The position numbers were made by a program, and so were the translations under genes. A DNA stretch of 64,000 nt from Flavobacterium sp. NRK1 (GTDB lineage Bacteria; Bacteroidota; Bacteroidia; Flavobacteriales; Flavobacteriaceae): positions 2,422,571 through 2,486,570 of the forward strand of contig NZ_JAMXLA010000001.1 in the NCBI RefSeq assembly GCF_024054175.1, written 5' to 3'. Shown here one piece after another: positions 9,687 to 19,635 of this stretch; positions within the stretch are counted from its first letter, which is position 1; each line of letters begins with the position of its first letter. The notes beneath the pieces are model-generated. The model was given only the letters and a program-made list of their open reading frames with translations, was not told the origin of the DNA and searched no databases.

Positions 9687-10430
9687 ATGTCAGAACTTTC
9701 TATAACAACTACACAAAATGTTAATATAAATTTTAATACGGCCTCAGCCGGCGAGCGTATGCTTGCCTACTTACTGGATCTTGTTGTTATAATAGCTTAT
9801 TACATAGTTGTTTATTATGTGGTGTTTTCGCTTTTCGGTGTAAGAGATCTTGTTAATGAATTAGACAGATGGTCTCAAAATGCTATTCAGGGACTAATAT
9901 CTGTGCCTGTATTGTTTTATGCTTTATGGCAGGAAAGCCTTATGGAAGGGCAAACCATAGGTAAGCGAGTCATGAAAATTAAAGTTATTAAAATTGATGG
10001 TTATCAGGCGGGCTTTGGCGATTACCTTATCCGTTGGTTATTAAGGATTGTTGAGGTAACGCCTCCATTAAGTTTTATAGGTGTTATTAGCATGATAGCA
10101 AATTCAAAAAACCAGCGTTTGGGAGACATGGCAGCGGGTACGGCTGTAATTACGCTTAAAAATAACATTAATATAAATCATACTATACTTAAAGAGGTTA
10201 ATGATGCTTATGTACCTGTTTATCCGTTAGTAATAAAACTTAGTGATAATGATGTCCGCATTATCAAAGAAACCTTTGAAGCCAGCCTTAAAATTACAGA
10301 TTTTGAAATGATAGCAAAGCTGCAAACTAAAATTGAAACTGTAACGGGTATCAAGTCGGTATCGGCAAATGCTATGGCTTTTGTAGATACTGTGCTGCAT
10401 GACTATAACTATTATACGCAAAGAATGTAA
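9687..10430 (+). CDS. RDD-family membrane protein
   Basis: A 247-residue protein with the RDD pattern: GERMLAYLLDLVVI near residues 21-34, two further spans, and the GKRVMKIKVIKIDGYQAGFGDYLIRWLLR segment near 92-120. Three or four membrane helices are visible, then a cytoplasmic tail of about 90 residues. RDD proteins have been associated with Na+/H+ exchange in some bacteria, but most are uncharacterised. It is divergent from the SpoIIM operon and coupled to the TRIC gene downstream by a TAATG overlap. Confidence 0.85.
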   Translation: MSELSITTTQNVNINFNTASAGERMLAYLLDLVVIIAYYIVVYYVVFSLFGVRDLVNELDRWSQNAIQGLISVPVLFYALWQESLMEGQTIGKRVMKIKVIKIDGYQAGFGDYLIRWLLRIVEVTPPLSFIGVISMIANSKNQRLGDMAAGTAVITLKNNININHTILKEVNDAYVPVYPLVIKLSDNDVRIIKETFEASLKITDFEMIAKLQTKIETVTGIKSVSANAMAFVDTVLHDYNYYTQRM

Positions 10431-11032
10431 TGTTTGAATTACTGGATATTTTAGGTACTATGGCGTTTGCTATATCCGGCGCGCTTACCGCAATGAACAA
10501 AAAAATGGATCCGTTTGGGGTATTTGTCATTGCTTTTGTAACGGCTGTTGGCGGCGGTACATTGCGTGATGTACTTATAGGGCGAACCCCTGTTGGCTGG
10601 ATGAAGGAGCTTAATTATGTTTATATGATCATTTTTGGGTTTTTTATAGCCCTCATATTCCGAAAAAAACTTGACAAGTTAAGGGTGTCCTTGTTTCTAT
10701 TTGATACCGTGGGGTTGGGAGTTTTTACACTAATAGGTCTTGAAAAAGGTATTGCAACAGGCCTGCATCCGGTTATATGCATAGCACTTGGAACCATGAC
10801 GGCTTGTTTTGGAGGTGTTTTGCGCGATATTTTATGTAATGAAATTCCTGTAATTTTTAGAAAAGAGATTTATGCAACCATTTGTATTATAGGTGGGTGT
10901 TTTTTCTTTTTGCTACGAAAATGGAAAGTTCCCCAGGATGTGCTTTATCTTACCACTTCGGGGCTTATTATTGCTATACGACTGCTTGCGGTAAACTACA
11001 AATGGTCTATGCCCGCTATTGAGAGAAAGTAA
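10430..11032 (+). CDS. TRIC-family (UPF0126) cation channel protein
   Basis: A 200-residue protein of seven hydrophobic segments arranged as two similar halves, with the repeated motifs VGGGTLRDVLIG (about residues 39-50) and FGGVLRDILCN (about 124-134) typical of prokaryotic TRIC / YicG channels. These form trimeric monovalent-cation channels in the inner membrane. Its ATG uses the last base of the RDD stop codon (TAATG), so translation is probably coupled. It is convergent with the MutS-like gene downstream. Confidence 0.9.
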   Translation: MFELLDILGTMAFAISGALTAMNKKMDPFGVFVIAFVTAVGGGTLRDVLIGRTPVGWMKELNYVYMIIFGFFIALIFRKKLDKLRVSLFLFDTVGLGVFTLIGLEKGIATGLHPVICIALGTMTACFGGVLRDILCNEIPVIFRKEIYATICIIGGCFFFLLRKWKVPQDVLYLTTSGLIIAIRLLAVNYKWSMPAIERK

Positions 11033-11046
11033 TCAGGCTAAAAAAA

Positions 11047-12318
11047 TCAATTCAATTTTAAGTAAGTATTCATGTTTTCTTTTTCAAAAAGAATACGTCC
11101 TATTTTTAAATCGCTAGAGCCTTCTTTAAGCTAATAAGTGAAAGCAGGAGTATTGTTTTGCAGATTGCAATCAAGGTAATAACAATCTATCTTACCAGAC
11201 TTTATTTCTTCTGAATTAATCAATTGATGTAAGTGGCTTGATACAAAAAATAAAGATTCGGAAAAATTAAGCATGCCTTTAAGCGTAGTCTCACTTATTT
11301 CAAGGGCATCGTCTATATTGGTTCCTCTAAAAAGCTCATCAAATACAGCAAAACAGGGCTGGTTTTCGCCTGCCTCCTTTACCACTTTTTTCAAATTTAT
11401 AATTTCAGTCATAAAATGGCTGTAGCCACTTTGCAAGTCATCGTTTAGATTTATAAAAATATCTATATTATTATAAAAGGGTATTTTAGCGTCTGTTACA
11501 GGAATGGCAAAACCAATGTTTGCTAAATAAACACAAATACCAATAGCCTTTAGCAAAGTTGATTTACCTGACATGTTTGGTCCTGTAAGTAATATAACAT
11601 TGCTATTGGTTTGCAAACTGTTTTTAACCGGATTTTTTAATAATGGATGATAGAAATCGCTAAGTGATAATGAGCTGGCACCCATTTCAGGAAACTTAAA
11701 TTTATTGTTATAGATGCCTATTGCCACAGAAATATAAGTTTCAAACTGAGTGTAGGTGTTTTTAAATTTTTTATCAAGCTTTTTATTTTTCCTTTCAGAT
11801 ATTAATACAAAGAATTCAATAATATGTTTAATTCTTAATTGGTTTTCACGAATTAGCTTTTCGTAATAATTAAGTCTGTAGCTGCTTAGATATTCATCCA
11901 TAAAAAGTAATTCCTTTTTATAGTTTTCAGGGAATACTGATGTAGATACGTTTTTAACGTAATTGTGCAAACGATTATGGAGTAATACAAACTGAATGAA
12001 TTTACTACGGTATTCATAATATTTTGCTTTAAACATTCTAAGCTTAAGCTTAATTCTTTTAGGTAAATACAATTTATCTGTAAATTTATCTATAAACAAA
12101 TTTGCTTCCCGAAAATCAATTCGCGAGTAAGAGTAGTTACTAAAAACCGAGAGGTTATCAATAAACCCTTTAAGTATATTTTGCCTTTCTATTATTTCAT
12201 TATGAGAGGATAAGGGTGTGCGCAGCATTTTTTTTAGACATGCTTTTGCATCATCATTTTGGGTATAATCAAATAGATTAATGATATCATTATGTATGCT
12301 AAGATCTTTTATCTCCAT
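11047..12318 (-). pseudogene. MutS-family ATPase interrupted near its C-terminus by an in-frame TAG
   Basis: The frame starts at ATG 12318 and gives 395 residues up to a TAG at 11131-11133. It has the MutS core/lever helices followed by the ATPase domain: Walker A TGPNMSGKST near 244-253, a Walker B FAVFDELFRGTN near 307 and the SSHLHQ switch. It lacks the N-terminal mismatch-recognition domains, like the short MutS-like proteins of Bacteroidota. The same frame continues after TAG with LKEGSSDLKIGRILFEKENM and stops at TGA 11047-11049 (27 more residues). That continuation is the expected MutS end (Y-K-L-K-x-G...IG). A single AAG-to-TAG change would explain it. The truncated form may keep partial function; a sequencing error or readthrough is also possible. 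Confidence 0.75.
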
Positions 12319-12333
12319 AGAACGACTAAAATA

Positions 12334-15300
12334 TTATCTCGTTACATATACCCATCCTACAATAGGCTCGGGAAAATCGCTGTCATTAAGTTCCAGCACA
12401 AAATAGTAAGTGCCTGTAGGTACAATAGTACCTTCGCTGCCTACTTTAGATACATCTGCAATACCGTTCCAGTCGGCTGTACTGTGATTCCCTGTCCATA
12501 TAAGTGTACCCCAACGGTTATATATGGTCATTTTAAAGTCAAGAAATACATTACGCAAACCTTCAACAAAAAATTCATCGTTTATGCCATCTCCGTTTGG
12601 TGTAATATAATTATGGGTTATGGGAGCGCATTTTTTTGAACTCAATAGGAATGAAGCTGTAGTATGGCATGTGCCGTTAAATAAACGAACATAAATTCGT
12701 GTAGGGTTTTCGTTTATTGTATATTGGGTAGTATTATAAATGCGGTCTATATCCTGATCTGCGTTAGATTGTGATCTATAAAAAGTAACTTCTTCATTAG
12801 GATAGTTTTTCAGGTCTTCAGCGTAATGCGAAAAATCAAAAGAAGCACTTCCAAATCCCTGATCACATTCTTCGATGTCTTCAGGTTGAATAAGTACCGG
12901 AGATAAGGGCAGGTTTTCGGCTTGAGCAAACTCATTATTTGTCTCGTCAAGCTCTGTAACTATACCAATGCCGTTTCCTGTATCATCAACTACCGGTTTA
13001 AGTTCAAAATCAAGAGGAATACCTATAGGGACAGTAATTTCTATAAAACCGGGTTCACTTTCATTAATAGCCAGTTCGTTTATAGTATATACTACAGTAA
13101 GTAATTGCCCGTCTGCATAAATAGCCACAGGGGTATTGGCAGGCAGAACATCTGTACTGTTACTATTGCTAACAGTGTAATGTATGTGAAGTATGCGCGA
13201 GTTACATTGCTTATATACATCATCAATAACAACTGTTGCGTCAGGAAAATAACAATCTATTAGTATAAGGGTAAAAGAAGCTGTATCATAACAGCCATTA
13301 CTATTGGTAAGCCTTATAAAGATTTGTGTGTTGGCTGGAGCATTATATCCGTTTGGATTTATAGCGCCTTCTCCTGTATTGGCATCTGCCTGCGAGGTAT
13401 GAAATGTAATTACATCGTCAGGTTTCACTTTTAGAGATTCTGCATATGCTGAAAAGTCAAATTCACCAATACCGGAACCATTAAATGTTTCACACCCTTC
13501 TATGTCTTCCGGCTGGGTTAAAACAGGAGATACCCAAAGTGCAAAGTGCATAGAAAAACTATTATTGGTTTCATCTGTCTCTATAACTATTCCTGTGCCG
13601 TTACCTGTATCATCTATAACACAAGTTAAATTGAAATTTTGCGGAATAAAGTCAGGAACTGTAATTGTTACCGAACCGTTTAAGCTTCCATTAATAGGTA
13701 TTTCGGCAGATGTTTGTGTATTAGCAATAAGTAAACCGTCGGCATAAATTGCGATAGGTGTGCTAACAGGCAATACATCTGAACTATTAAAATTATTTAC
13801 GGTATAGCTTACCTGTATTGTTTTAGAGTCGCATGAAGAAGTAATGGTGTTTATAATAATAGTGCCATCGGGGAAAGTACAGTCTATTGCAATCAGGTCA
13901 AAAGAAGCTATTGTAGAACAGCCGTTTGCATCGTCTAATCTTACATAGATAGTTTCAGGATTGCTTGTAGAAAGATAATTTGATGTTTGGGTAATAGTAT
14001 CTGCCGCATCTTGTGTCTGTGCACCGGCTTCAGTATGATAAAAAGTTATTGTTTGAGCAGGGTCTGTTTTTAGTGATTCTTCATATCCTGAAAAGTCAAA
14101 AATACCTACATTAGTATTGCTGGCGGTTTCACATTCAGTAATATCTTCAGGACTAATAGGATCCAATGCCCAAAAAATAGTGTTATAAACAAAAGAGTTA
14201 TTGCTTTCGTTCGTTTCTTTAACTACACCGACACCCGTACCATTATCGTCAACTACAAAAAGCAGCTGCATTTCGCCAATAAGTCCCGGATCAAGTGGAA
14301 GGGGTAATACACCGCTTTCGCTGCCATCGATAGGTATTTCGGTTTGAGTAGTAAAAGTTGTTATAAGAGTGCCTTCAAGATACACTGCAACCACAGTGCC
14401 AACAGGTAGGGGAGCGGTAGAGTTATCATTATGTATAGTATAATTTACCTGTAGTGTATGAGCAGCACAATCTTTAAATTCATCATCTATGGTAATGGTG
14501 CCATCCGGTAATTCGCTGTTAAGTTTTGTTACAATAGCATTTATCATAACAAAGTCCTGTCCTGACGATAATTGTATTTCTGCTGTTTCATCGCCTGGCT
14601 GAATATAGTTTTCGATGTTATATACATCAAGATCCATATTGTAAAGATTTGTAGCTCCTGTAATACTATTGGTACCATTAAATGCATTGTTAGGAGGGTT
14701 TACATCGTTACTAAGTACAGAGCCGTTTATAGTAAGGCTTTCAGAAACGGCAAGGGTTGAATCTCCTTCCCAGGCCAGGAAACCAATTTTTGCACCATCG
14801 TTATCAATTACATTAAGACTTGGCAAGGTTATAGATACAGCATTGGGTACATATTGCATACCATCATATACATTAAGCTGATTTAAAGGCAATGAGTTGT
14901 TCTCGTAAACAATTACAATTGCCCACCCTCCAAAATTTGTTTTTATACCACAATATAAATTAAGTCCTACTATAGCAGTAAGGTCAAGATCTGATACGGT
15001 ATAAGTAGCGTTCCCTGTAGTTTGTACTAATGTCGTAATATCTGCAAAAGCACTAAAATAATCACGGGCAGTGCCATCTGTGTTCATTGCCGATAAAGGG
15101 AATGTACGTTCGGCTGTAATATTAGTGTCGTTTAACTTTATATCAAAATCTCCCGTTCCTGAACCTGCCCAATAAAGGTAGGCAGCAACAATAGTATTAT
15201 CTGCAGCAAGATTTAGATCTGCTGATGAAGATGTGTTTATAGTACAGGTGGTTGTGGTATTATTTTCGGAAGGGTTGAGGGTATTGCCTATAAAAGTAAA

Positions 15301-15402
15301 ATCGTACCTTCCGTTAAATTGTTCATATAAAGCAATATCTACCTGGCTATAAGCATTAAGTATAAAAGAAAACGCAAATAACAACAGTAGATTTTTTTTC
15401 AC
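12334..15402 (-). CDS. Large secreted repeat protein with T9SS type B / gliding-associated C-terminal domain
   Basis: A 1022-residue exported protein. It has a signal peptide (1-19), an N-terminal domain of about 270 residues resembling DUF3344-type surface modules, and three similar units of roughly 208 residues starting near 299, 509 and 716, each opening with FPDGTI-like strands and CARDB-like VVDDxGxGxGxVxExxExNN segments. The last 98 residues contain ITPNGDGINDEF and YNRWG, the C-terminal domain recognised by the type IX secretion system and kept on the cell surface (type B). The start is a GTG at 15402. It probably acts as a surface adhesin or matrix protein (inference). The divergent promoter region to the glycan block is 151 bp. 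Confidence 0.88.
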   Translation of the reverse strand: MKKNLLLLFAFSFILNAYSQVDIALYEQFNGRYDFTFIGNTLNPSENNTTTTCTINTSSSADLNLAADNTIVAAYLYWAGSGTGDFDIKLNDTNITAERTFPLSAMNTDGTARDYFSAFADITTLVQTTGNATYTVSDLDLTAIVGLNLYCGIKTNFGGWAIVIVYENNSLPLNQLNVYDGMQYVPNAVSITLPSLNVIDNDGAKIGFLAWEGDSTLAVSESLTINGSVLSNDVNPPNNAFNGTNSITGATNLYNMDLDVYNIENYIQPGDETAEIQLSSGQDFVMINAIVTKLNSELPDGTITIDDEFKDCAAHTLQVNYTIHNDNSTAPLPVGTVVAVYLEGTLITTFTTQTEIPIDGSESGVLPLPLDPGLIGEMQLLFVVDDNGTGVGVVKETNESNNSFVYNTIFWALDPISPEDITECETASNTNVGIFDFSGYEESLKTDPAQTITFYHTEAGAQTQDAADTITQTSNYLSTSNPETIYVRLDDANGCSTIASFDLIAIDCTFPDGTIIINTITSSCDSKTIQVSYTVNNFNSSDVLPVSTPIAIYADGLLIANTQTSAEIPINGSLNGSVTITVPDFIPQNFNLTCVIDDTGNGTGIVIETDETNNSFSMHFALWVSPVLTQPEDIEGCETFNGSGIGEFDFSAYAESLKVKPDDVITFHTSQADANTGEGAINPNGYNAPANTQIFIRLTNSNGCYDTASFTLILIDCYFPDATVVIDDVYKQCNSRILHIHYTVSNSNSTDVLPANTPVAIYADGQLLTVVYTINELAINESEPGFIEITVPIGIPLDFELKPVVDDTGNGIGIVTELDETNNEFAQAENLPLSPVLIQPEDIEECDQGFGSASFDFSHYAEDLKNYPNEEVTFYRSQSNADQDIDRIYNTTQYTINENPTRIYVRLFNGTCHTTASFLLSSKKCAPITHNYITPNGDGINDEFFVEGLRNVFLDFKMTIYNRWGTLIWTGNHSTADWNGIADVSKVGSEGTIVPTGTYYFVLELNDSDFPEPIVGWVYVTR

Positions 15403-15553
15403 GACAATTATTTTTTTTTAAAATTAACAATTATTTATTAACTCCCAATTTTTTGCATAAAAACAACATTATTAATATTTCACGTTATTACTATTAGGTT
15501 TTAACTGACATTGCTAAATAATTTTCTATTTTTACAGCTTTAAGAATTATGTT

Positions 15554-15754
15554 ATGGTTAATCATTTTTTATATTTTGACCCCGGAACGGGTGCATTGGT
15601 AGTACAGCTTTTGGTGGCTATCGGTGCAGGAGTTACTTTGTTTTACAGAAAAATTACTAATGGTATCAGATCTATTTTTGGTAAAAAACAAGACCAGGAT
15701 CTTATGGGTGATATAGATATTGATGATAAAACGGATGCAGCAAACGACAAATAG
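15554..15754 (+). CDS. Small single-span membrane protein of the glycan block
   Basis: A 66-residue protein with an N-terminal FDPGTGALVVQLL motif, a hydrophobic segment (about 12-28), a basic stretch (YRKITNGIRSIFGKK) and an acidic tail rich in D (DIDIDDKTD). Small proteins opening with an FDPGTG motif occur next to methyltransferase and sulfatase-like genes in surface-glycan clusters (from memory); their function is unknown. The stop lies 32 nt inside the following methyltransferase frame, so the two genes are tightly coupled. The conserved motif supports a real gene despite its size. Confidence 0.7.
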   Translation: MVNHFLYFDPGTGALVVQLLVAIGAGVTLFYRKITNGIRSIFGKKQDQDLMGDIDIDDKTDAANDK

Positions 15755-17123
15755 GCACGATTCTTCATTCAGGGATCCTTCAGGCAATATTTTTACAGAA
15801 AATGGGATTTTATTACGATCGATAAACCCTGTGTATTTCGATCAATATAAATCATTAACCGCAAGTGGTTTTTATAAAAAACTATTTGATAATGGACTTT
15901 TAATACCTCATGAAGAGGTAGCTAAAGAAGAAACTTATATTACCATTAAGCCAGAAAAAATTTCTTTTTTTTCTTATCCTTATGAGTGGAGTTTTGGTCA
16001 ATACAAGCATGCTGCATTACTTACATTAAAACTTCAGAAGTATTGCCTGCAAAACGGCTATACACTTAAAGATGCTACAGCATTTAATGTCACTTTTCAT
16101 AAAGGATCTCCGGTATTTATAGACAGTCTTTCCTTTGATATTTATAATGAAGGTGAGCCATGGAGAGCATACAAACAGTTTATAATGCACTTTTTGGCAC
16201 CATTAGCATTAGCTAAATATTATGGTAATGATATGCTTAAAATGCTTGTACAGTATATTGACGGTGTACCATTACAAAAGGCTGCAAAATTACTTCCGTT
16301 TAGTGCACGTTTTAGCCCTGTTTTATATACAAATATCTTTTTAGCAGCCAAATATGATGCTAAGTACAGTAGTGATACTAAAAAAACAGGAAAACAGGTT
16401 TCAATTTCCAAGCAATCACAAATAAAAATACTCGATTCACTTTATAATTATATTAAAGATCTTACCCTTAACGAAAAAACAGAGTGGAAAGATTATTATA
16501 GTATAACTAATTACGATGCGTCAGCTTTTGATTGTAAAAAACAACTGGTAAGCAACTGGCAAAAAAAAATTGATGCTAAAAGAATTGTTGACTTAGGAGG
16601 TAATGATGGTACTTTTTCGCGTGTTTTCAAAGAAAATGCTGTTGAAATACTCGTTACTGATATTGATCCTAATGCAGTTAATCAGAATTACAATCAGGTA
16701 TTGCAGAATAAAGAAAAGAATATTCTTCCGTTGGTTAGCGACCTGCTTAACCCTTCTCCGGGTATAGGTTTTAATAACAAAGAAAGATTGCCTTTACAAC
16801 AACGTATTAAAGATAATAATTTTGACGTTGCTTTAGCACTGGCGCTTATTCATCATATATCATTATCTGGTAATGTTCCTTTTGAAATGTCTGCAAAAAT
16901 GTTTGCATCGCTTACTCCATATCTTATTATAGAGTTTCCGGACAGGGAAGATTCATGGGTAGATTTCCTGTTACAAAGTAAGCGTGAATTTGCAGGGCAT
17001 TTTGATTATTACAATAAAGATAATTTTGAAAAAGCTTATACTGACGTGTATGAGATTGTTGAGAAACAAGATATACCTAATACACACAGGACTATGTATT
17101 TACTGAAGAGAAGAAATATTTAG
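15723..17123 (+). CDS. Class I SAM-dependent methyltransferase
   Basis: A protein of about 466 residues. The N-terminal 240 residues form an extra domain (SFRDPSGNIF..., FFSYPYEWSFGQYKHAAL) typical of a subfamily of surface-glycan-linked methyltransferases. A Rossmann methyltransferase domain follows, with motif I IVDLGGNDGTFSRVF, the acidic DIDPNAV after strand 2 and LALALIHHI near motif IV-V. I place the start at ATG 15723, overlapping the small upstream gene; ATG 15735 is an alternative. The substrate is unknown; genomic context suggests a sugar or lipid carrier in surface-polysaccharide assembly. Confidence 0.85.
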   Translation: MIKRMQQTTNRHDSSFRDPSGNIFTENGILLRSINPVYFDQYKSLTASGFYKKLFDNGLLIPHEEVAKEETYITIKPEKISFFSYPYEWSFGQYKHAALLTLKLQKYCLQNGYTLKDATAFNVTFHKGSPVFIDSLSFDIYNEGEPWRAYKQFIMHFLAPLALAKYYGNDMLKMLVQYIDGVPLQKAAKLLPFSARFSPVLYTNIFLAAKYDAKYSSDTKKTGKQVSISKQSQIKILDSLYNYIKDLTLNEKTEWKDYYSITNYDASAFDCKKQLVSNWQKKIDAKRIVDLGGNDGTFSRVFKENAVEILVTDIDPNAVNQNYNQVLQNKEKNILPLVSDLLNPSPGIGFNNKERLPLQQRIKDNNFDVALALALIHHISLSGNVPFEMSAKMFASLTPYLIIEFPDREDSWVDFLLQSKREFAGHFDYYNKDNFEKAYTDVYEIVEKQDIPNTHRTMYLLKRRNI

Positions 17124-17182
17124 TGCATATGAAGGGATTAAGAAATTAGTTCTTCTCAATTTTTTTAATAATTAGTATAAAC

Positions 17183-18661
17183 ATGTTCAGAGGAATAAGA
17201 GATAAGATTGAAAATTTCCTTAATAATGATAAGGATTATCCTGTAATTACTGCTATAGTTATAGGTATTTATCCTTTATTATTTTATTATTCCAATAATT
17301 ATCCACGAATAAATTCCTGGCAACATTTTTCCGCTTTTTTCCTGCTTATTGTTAGTGTACCTGTAATTGTTATACCTTTATCTTATTATATTTTTAATCG
17401 TATTACAATATTAAAGCCCTACAAAAAACATCTTCTTTTTATATTACTTATATTTTTAACTAGTACACTTATGTCAGAGGTAATTTATCTTACTCTGAAA
17501 AAAAAGGTACTTTTAATTATACTTATAGCTGCATGCGTTCTTTCTTTAAAATTTTATAAAGAGTATAAAAGACTATTATTGATAGTGGTTATTATAACCT
17601 TATTGCCATTTTTTAAAGTAATAGTAAATGTGTATGAAGATTTAAGACCTATGGCTTGGATCGAATTAAATGATAATATTACAGAAGCAAAATTTAAGTA
17701 CAAGCCAAATATTTATATGATACAGCCTGATGGTTACGTAAGCAGGCAGGTATTGGAGGTAGAACCTTATAATTATAGAACTGATTTTTATGACTGGCTG
17801 ACTAAAAATGATTTTACAGTTTACAACAATTTTTACAGCAATTATCCGGCTAGCCTTACGTCAAATGCTTCTATGTTTGCAATGAAACACCATTATTTTA
17901 ATGATGTTCTTTTTCCGGCAATAGAAATGCCTCAAGCCCGTAAAGCTATAATGAATAATAATGCAGTTAATATTTTAAAAAAAAATGGTTATGAAACTTT
18001 TTATATAGGGCAGGATGAGTATTTTCAACAAAATAAAATCAAAGGTAATTATGATCATTACAATATCAAGACTTCAGAAATACCTTTATTTACTAATGGT
18101 GGAAAAATTGTAAAAGATGTTTTTAAAGATTTAGAAAATGATATAGATCTTAAGTCTGCAAAGCCAAAATTCTTTTTTATAGAAAAAGTATTGCCTCACC
18201 ATGTACATTTTGATGCTGCTGAAAATATGGTAGAAATAGAAAGGCAGTTGTATATGACTAAACTTGAAGAAGCGAATTTATGGCTAAAAAAAGCAATAGC
18301 AATGATAAATGCTAAAGATGACAATGCACTTATTATTATACTTGCAGATCATGGCGGATGGGTCGGAATTAATGGCTTACAGGAATTTTTTACAACGAAG
18401 GATAAGACTCTAATTCGTTCTACTTTTGGTAATCTTGCTGCTATACAATGGAAAGGTATAAACCATGCCCCCTATGATGCTAAATTAAAGTCTAATGTGA
18501 ATTTATTTAGGATATTATTTTCATGTCTTAGTGAAAATAAGTTATATCTTGATAATATGGAAGAAGATGCAAGTTATAATATACGTCCTGGTAACTTTCT
18601 TACAGAATCAGTGCATAAACTTATAGACTCTAAAGGACAAGTAGTAAATGAAAAATATTAA
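17183..18661 (+). CDS. Sulfatase-like / alkaline-phosphatase-superfamily membrane enzyme
   Basis: This is a 492-residue protein with five predicted N-terminal spans (about 20-145) and an extracytoplasmic catalytic domain. The domain opens with NIYMIQPDGYVSR and contains IILADHGGW (about 392-400), the metal-ligand D-H pair of the alkaline phosphatase superfamily. The architecture resembles LtaS/EptA-like transferases that add phospho-alcohol groups to surface glycans, but no sulfatase C-x-P-x-R motif is seen. Reaction and substrate cannot be fixed from sequence. It overlaps the next gene by 14 nt. Confidence 0.78.
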   Translation: MFRGIRDKIENFLNNDKDYPVITAIVIGIYPLLFYYSNNYPRINSWQHFSAFFLLIVSVPVIVIPLSYYIFNRITILKPYKKHLLFILLIFLTSTLMSEVIYLTLKKKVLLIILIAACVLSLKFYKEYKRLLLIVVIITLLPFFKVIVNVYEDLRPMAWIELNDNITEAKFKYKPNIYMIQPDGYVSRQVLEVEPYNYRTDFYDWLTKNDFTVYNNFYSNYPASLTSNASMFAMKHHYFNDVLFPAIEMPQARKAIMNNNAVNILKKNGYETFYIGQDEYFQQNKIKGNYDHYNIKTSEIPLFTNGGKIVKDVFKDLENDIDLKSAKPKFFFIEKVLPHHVHFDAAENMVEIERQLYMTKLEEANLWLKKAIAMINAKDDNALIIILADHGGWVGINGLQEFFTTKDKTLIRSTFGNLAAIQWKGINHAPYDAKLKSNVNLFRILFSCLSENKLYLDNMEEDASYNIRPGNFLTESVHKLIDSKGQVVNEKY

Positions 18662-19631
18662 GTATTCAGTTAAAGCCTATTCTTCTGTATATTTTAATGA
18701 ATGGAACAAATTTATTGTTTCATCTAAAAATGGCACTTTTTTATTTCATCGTAATTTTATGGAATATCATAACGATAGATTTAAGGATTTTTCATTGATG
18801 GTATTTGATCGTAATAAACTTGTAGCTGTTTTACCAGCAAATATTTTAGGAAATGAAATGTATTCTCATCAGGGACTTACTTATGGAGGGCTTGTTTATT
18901 CCGAAAAAATAAAGTTGAGTACAGTTTTAGAAATAATTAAAACAATTCTTCTTTTTTTAAAAGATATTGGTATTGTAAAAATTCATTATAAACAATTACC
19001 TTATATTTATCATAAAATACCTTCTCAGGAAACAGAATATATATTGTTTCTGCTCAATTCGACTCTTGTAAGGCGCGATTCTCTTTCAGTTATTGAAAAT
19101 GCTTCAAAAATTAAAATAGGAGCAAATCGCATGGAAGGCGTTAAAAAAGGTATTGCTAATAACTTTATCGTAAAAAAATCTGATAATTTTAAAGGTTTTT
19201 GGAGTGAATTACTGATTCCTACTCTGAAAGTTCGACATAATACAAGACCAGTTCATAATGTTGAAGAGATGATAAAGCTTGAGTCATTTTTTCCTAATTC
19301 TATTAAGCTATATATTATAGAACATAACGGAAGAATTTTAGCAGGTACTGTTTTGTTTGAAACAGACACAGTAGTACATGTGCAGTACATAGCCTCAGGA
19401 GAGGATAAAAATGAACTTGGAAGTTTAGATTATTTATTTTATTATCTTATTACTGTAGAATTTGCTCATAAAAAATATTTTGATTTTGGTATATCTAATG
19501 AGCAAGGAGGTAGAAAGATTAATAATGGACTTTCTTTTTGGAAGGAAAGTTATGGTGCACGAACTGTAATACAGGATTTTTATGAAATTGATACAGCAAA
19601 TCATTATCTTTTAGATAATGTAATTATATAA
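18648..19631 (+). CDS. GNAT/FemAB-like acyltransferase
   Basis: A 327-residue soluble protein with the fold pattern of FemAB-like GNAT proteins (BioF2-like): an N-terminal half with FLFHRNFMEYHNDRFKDFSLMVF, a middle basic segment and a C-terminal acyl-CoA or aminoacyl transfer half including AGTVLFETDTVVHVQYIAS and YFDFGISNEQGG. Such proteins are common in exopolysaccharide and lipid A modification loci. It overlaps the sulfatase-like gene by 14 nt and ends 4 nt before the flippase start, so the three are cotranscribed. Donor and acceptor are unknown. Confidence 0.75.
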   Translation: MKNIKYSVKAYSSVYFNEWNKFIVSSKNGTFLFHRNFMEYHNDRFKDFSLMVFDRNKLVAVLPANILGNEMYSHQGLTYGGLVYSEKIKLSTVLEIIKTILLFLKDIGIVKIHYKQLPYIYHKIPSQETEYILFLLNSTLVRRDSLSVIENASKIKIGANRMEGVKKGIANNFIVKKSDNFKGFWSELLIPTLKVRHNTRPVHNVEEMIKLESFFPNSIKLYIIEHNGRILAGTVLFETDTVVHVQYIASGEDKNELGSLDYLFYYLITVEFAHKKYFDFGISNEQGGRKINNGLSFWKESYGARTVIQDFYEIDTANHYLLDNVII

Positions 19632-19635
19632 TCAA

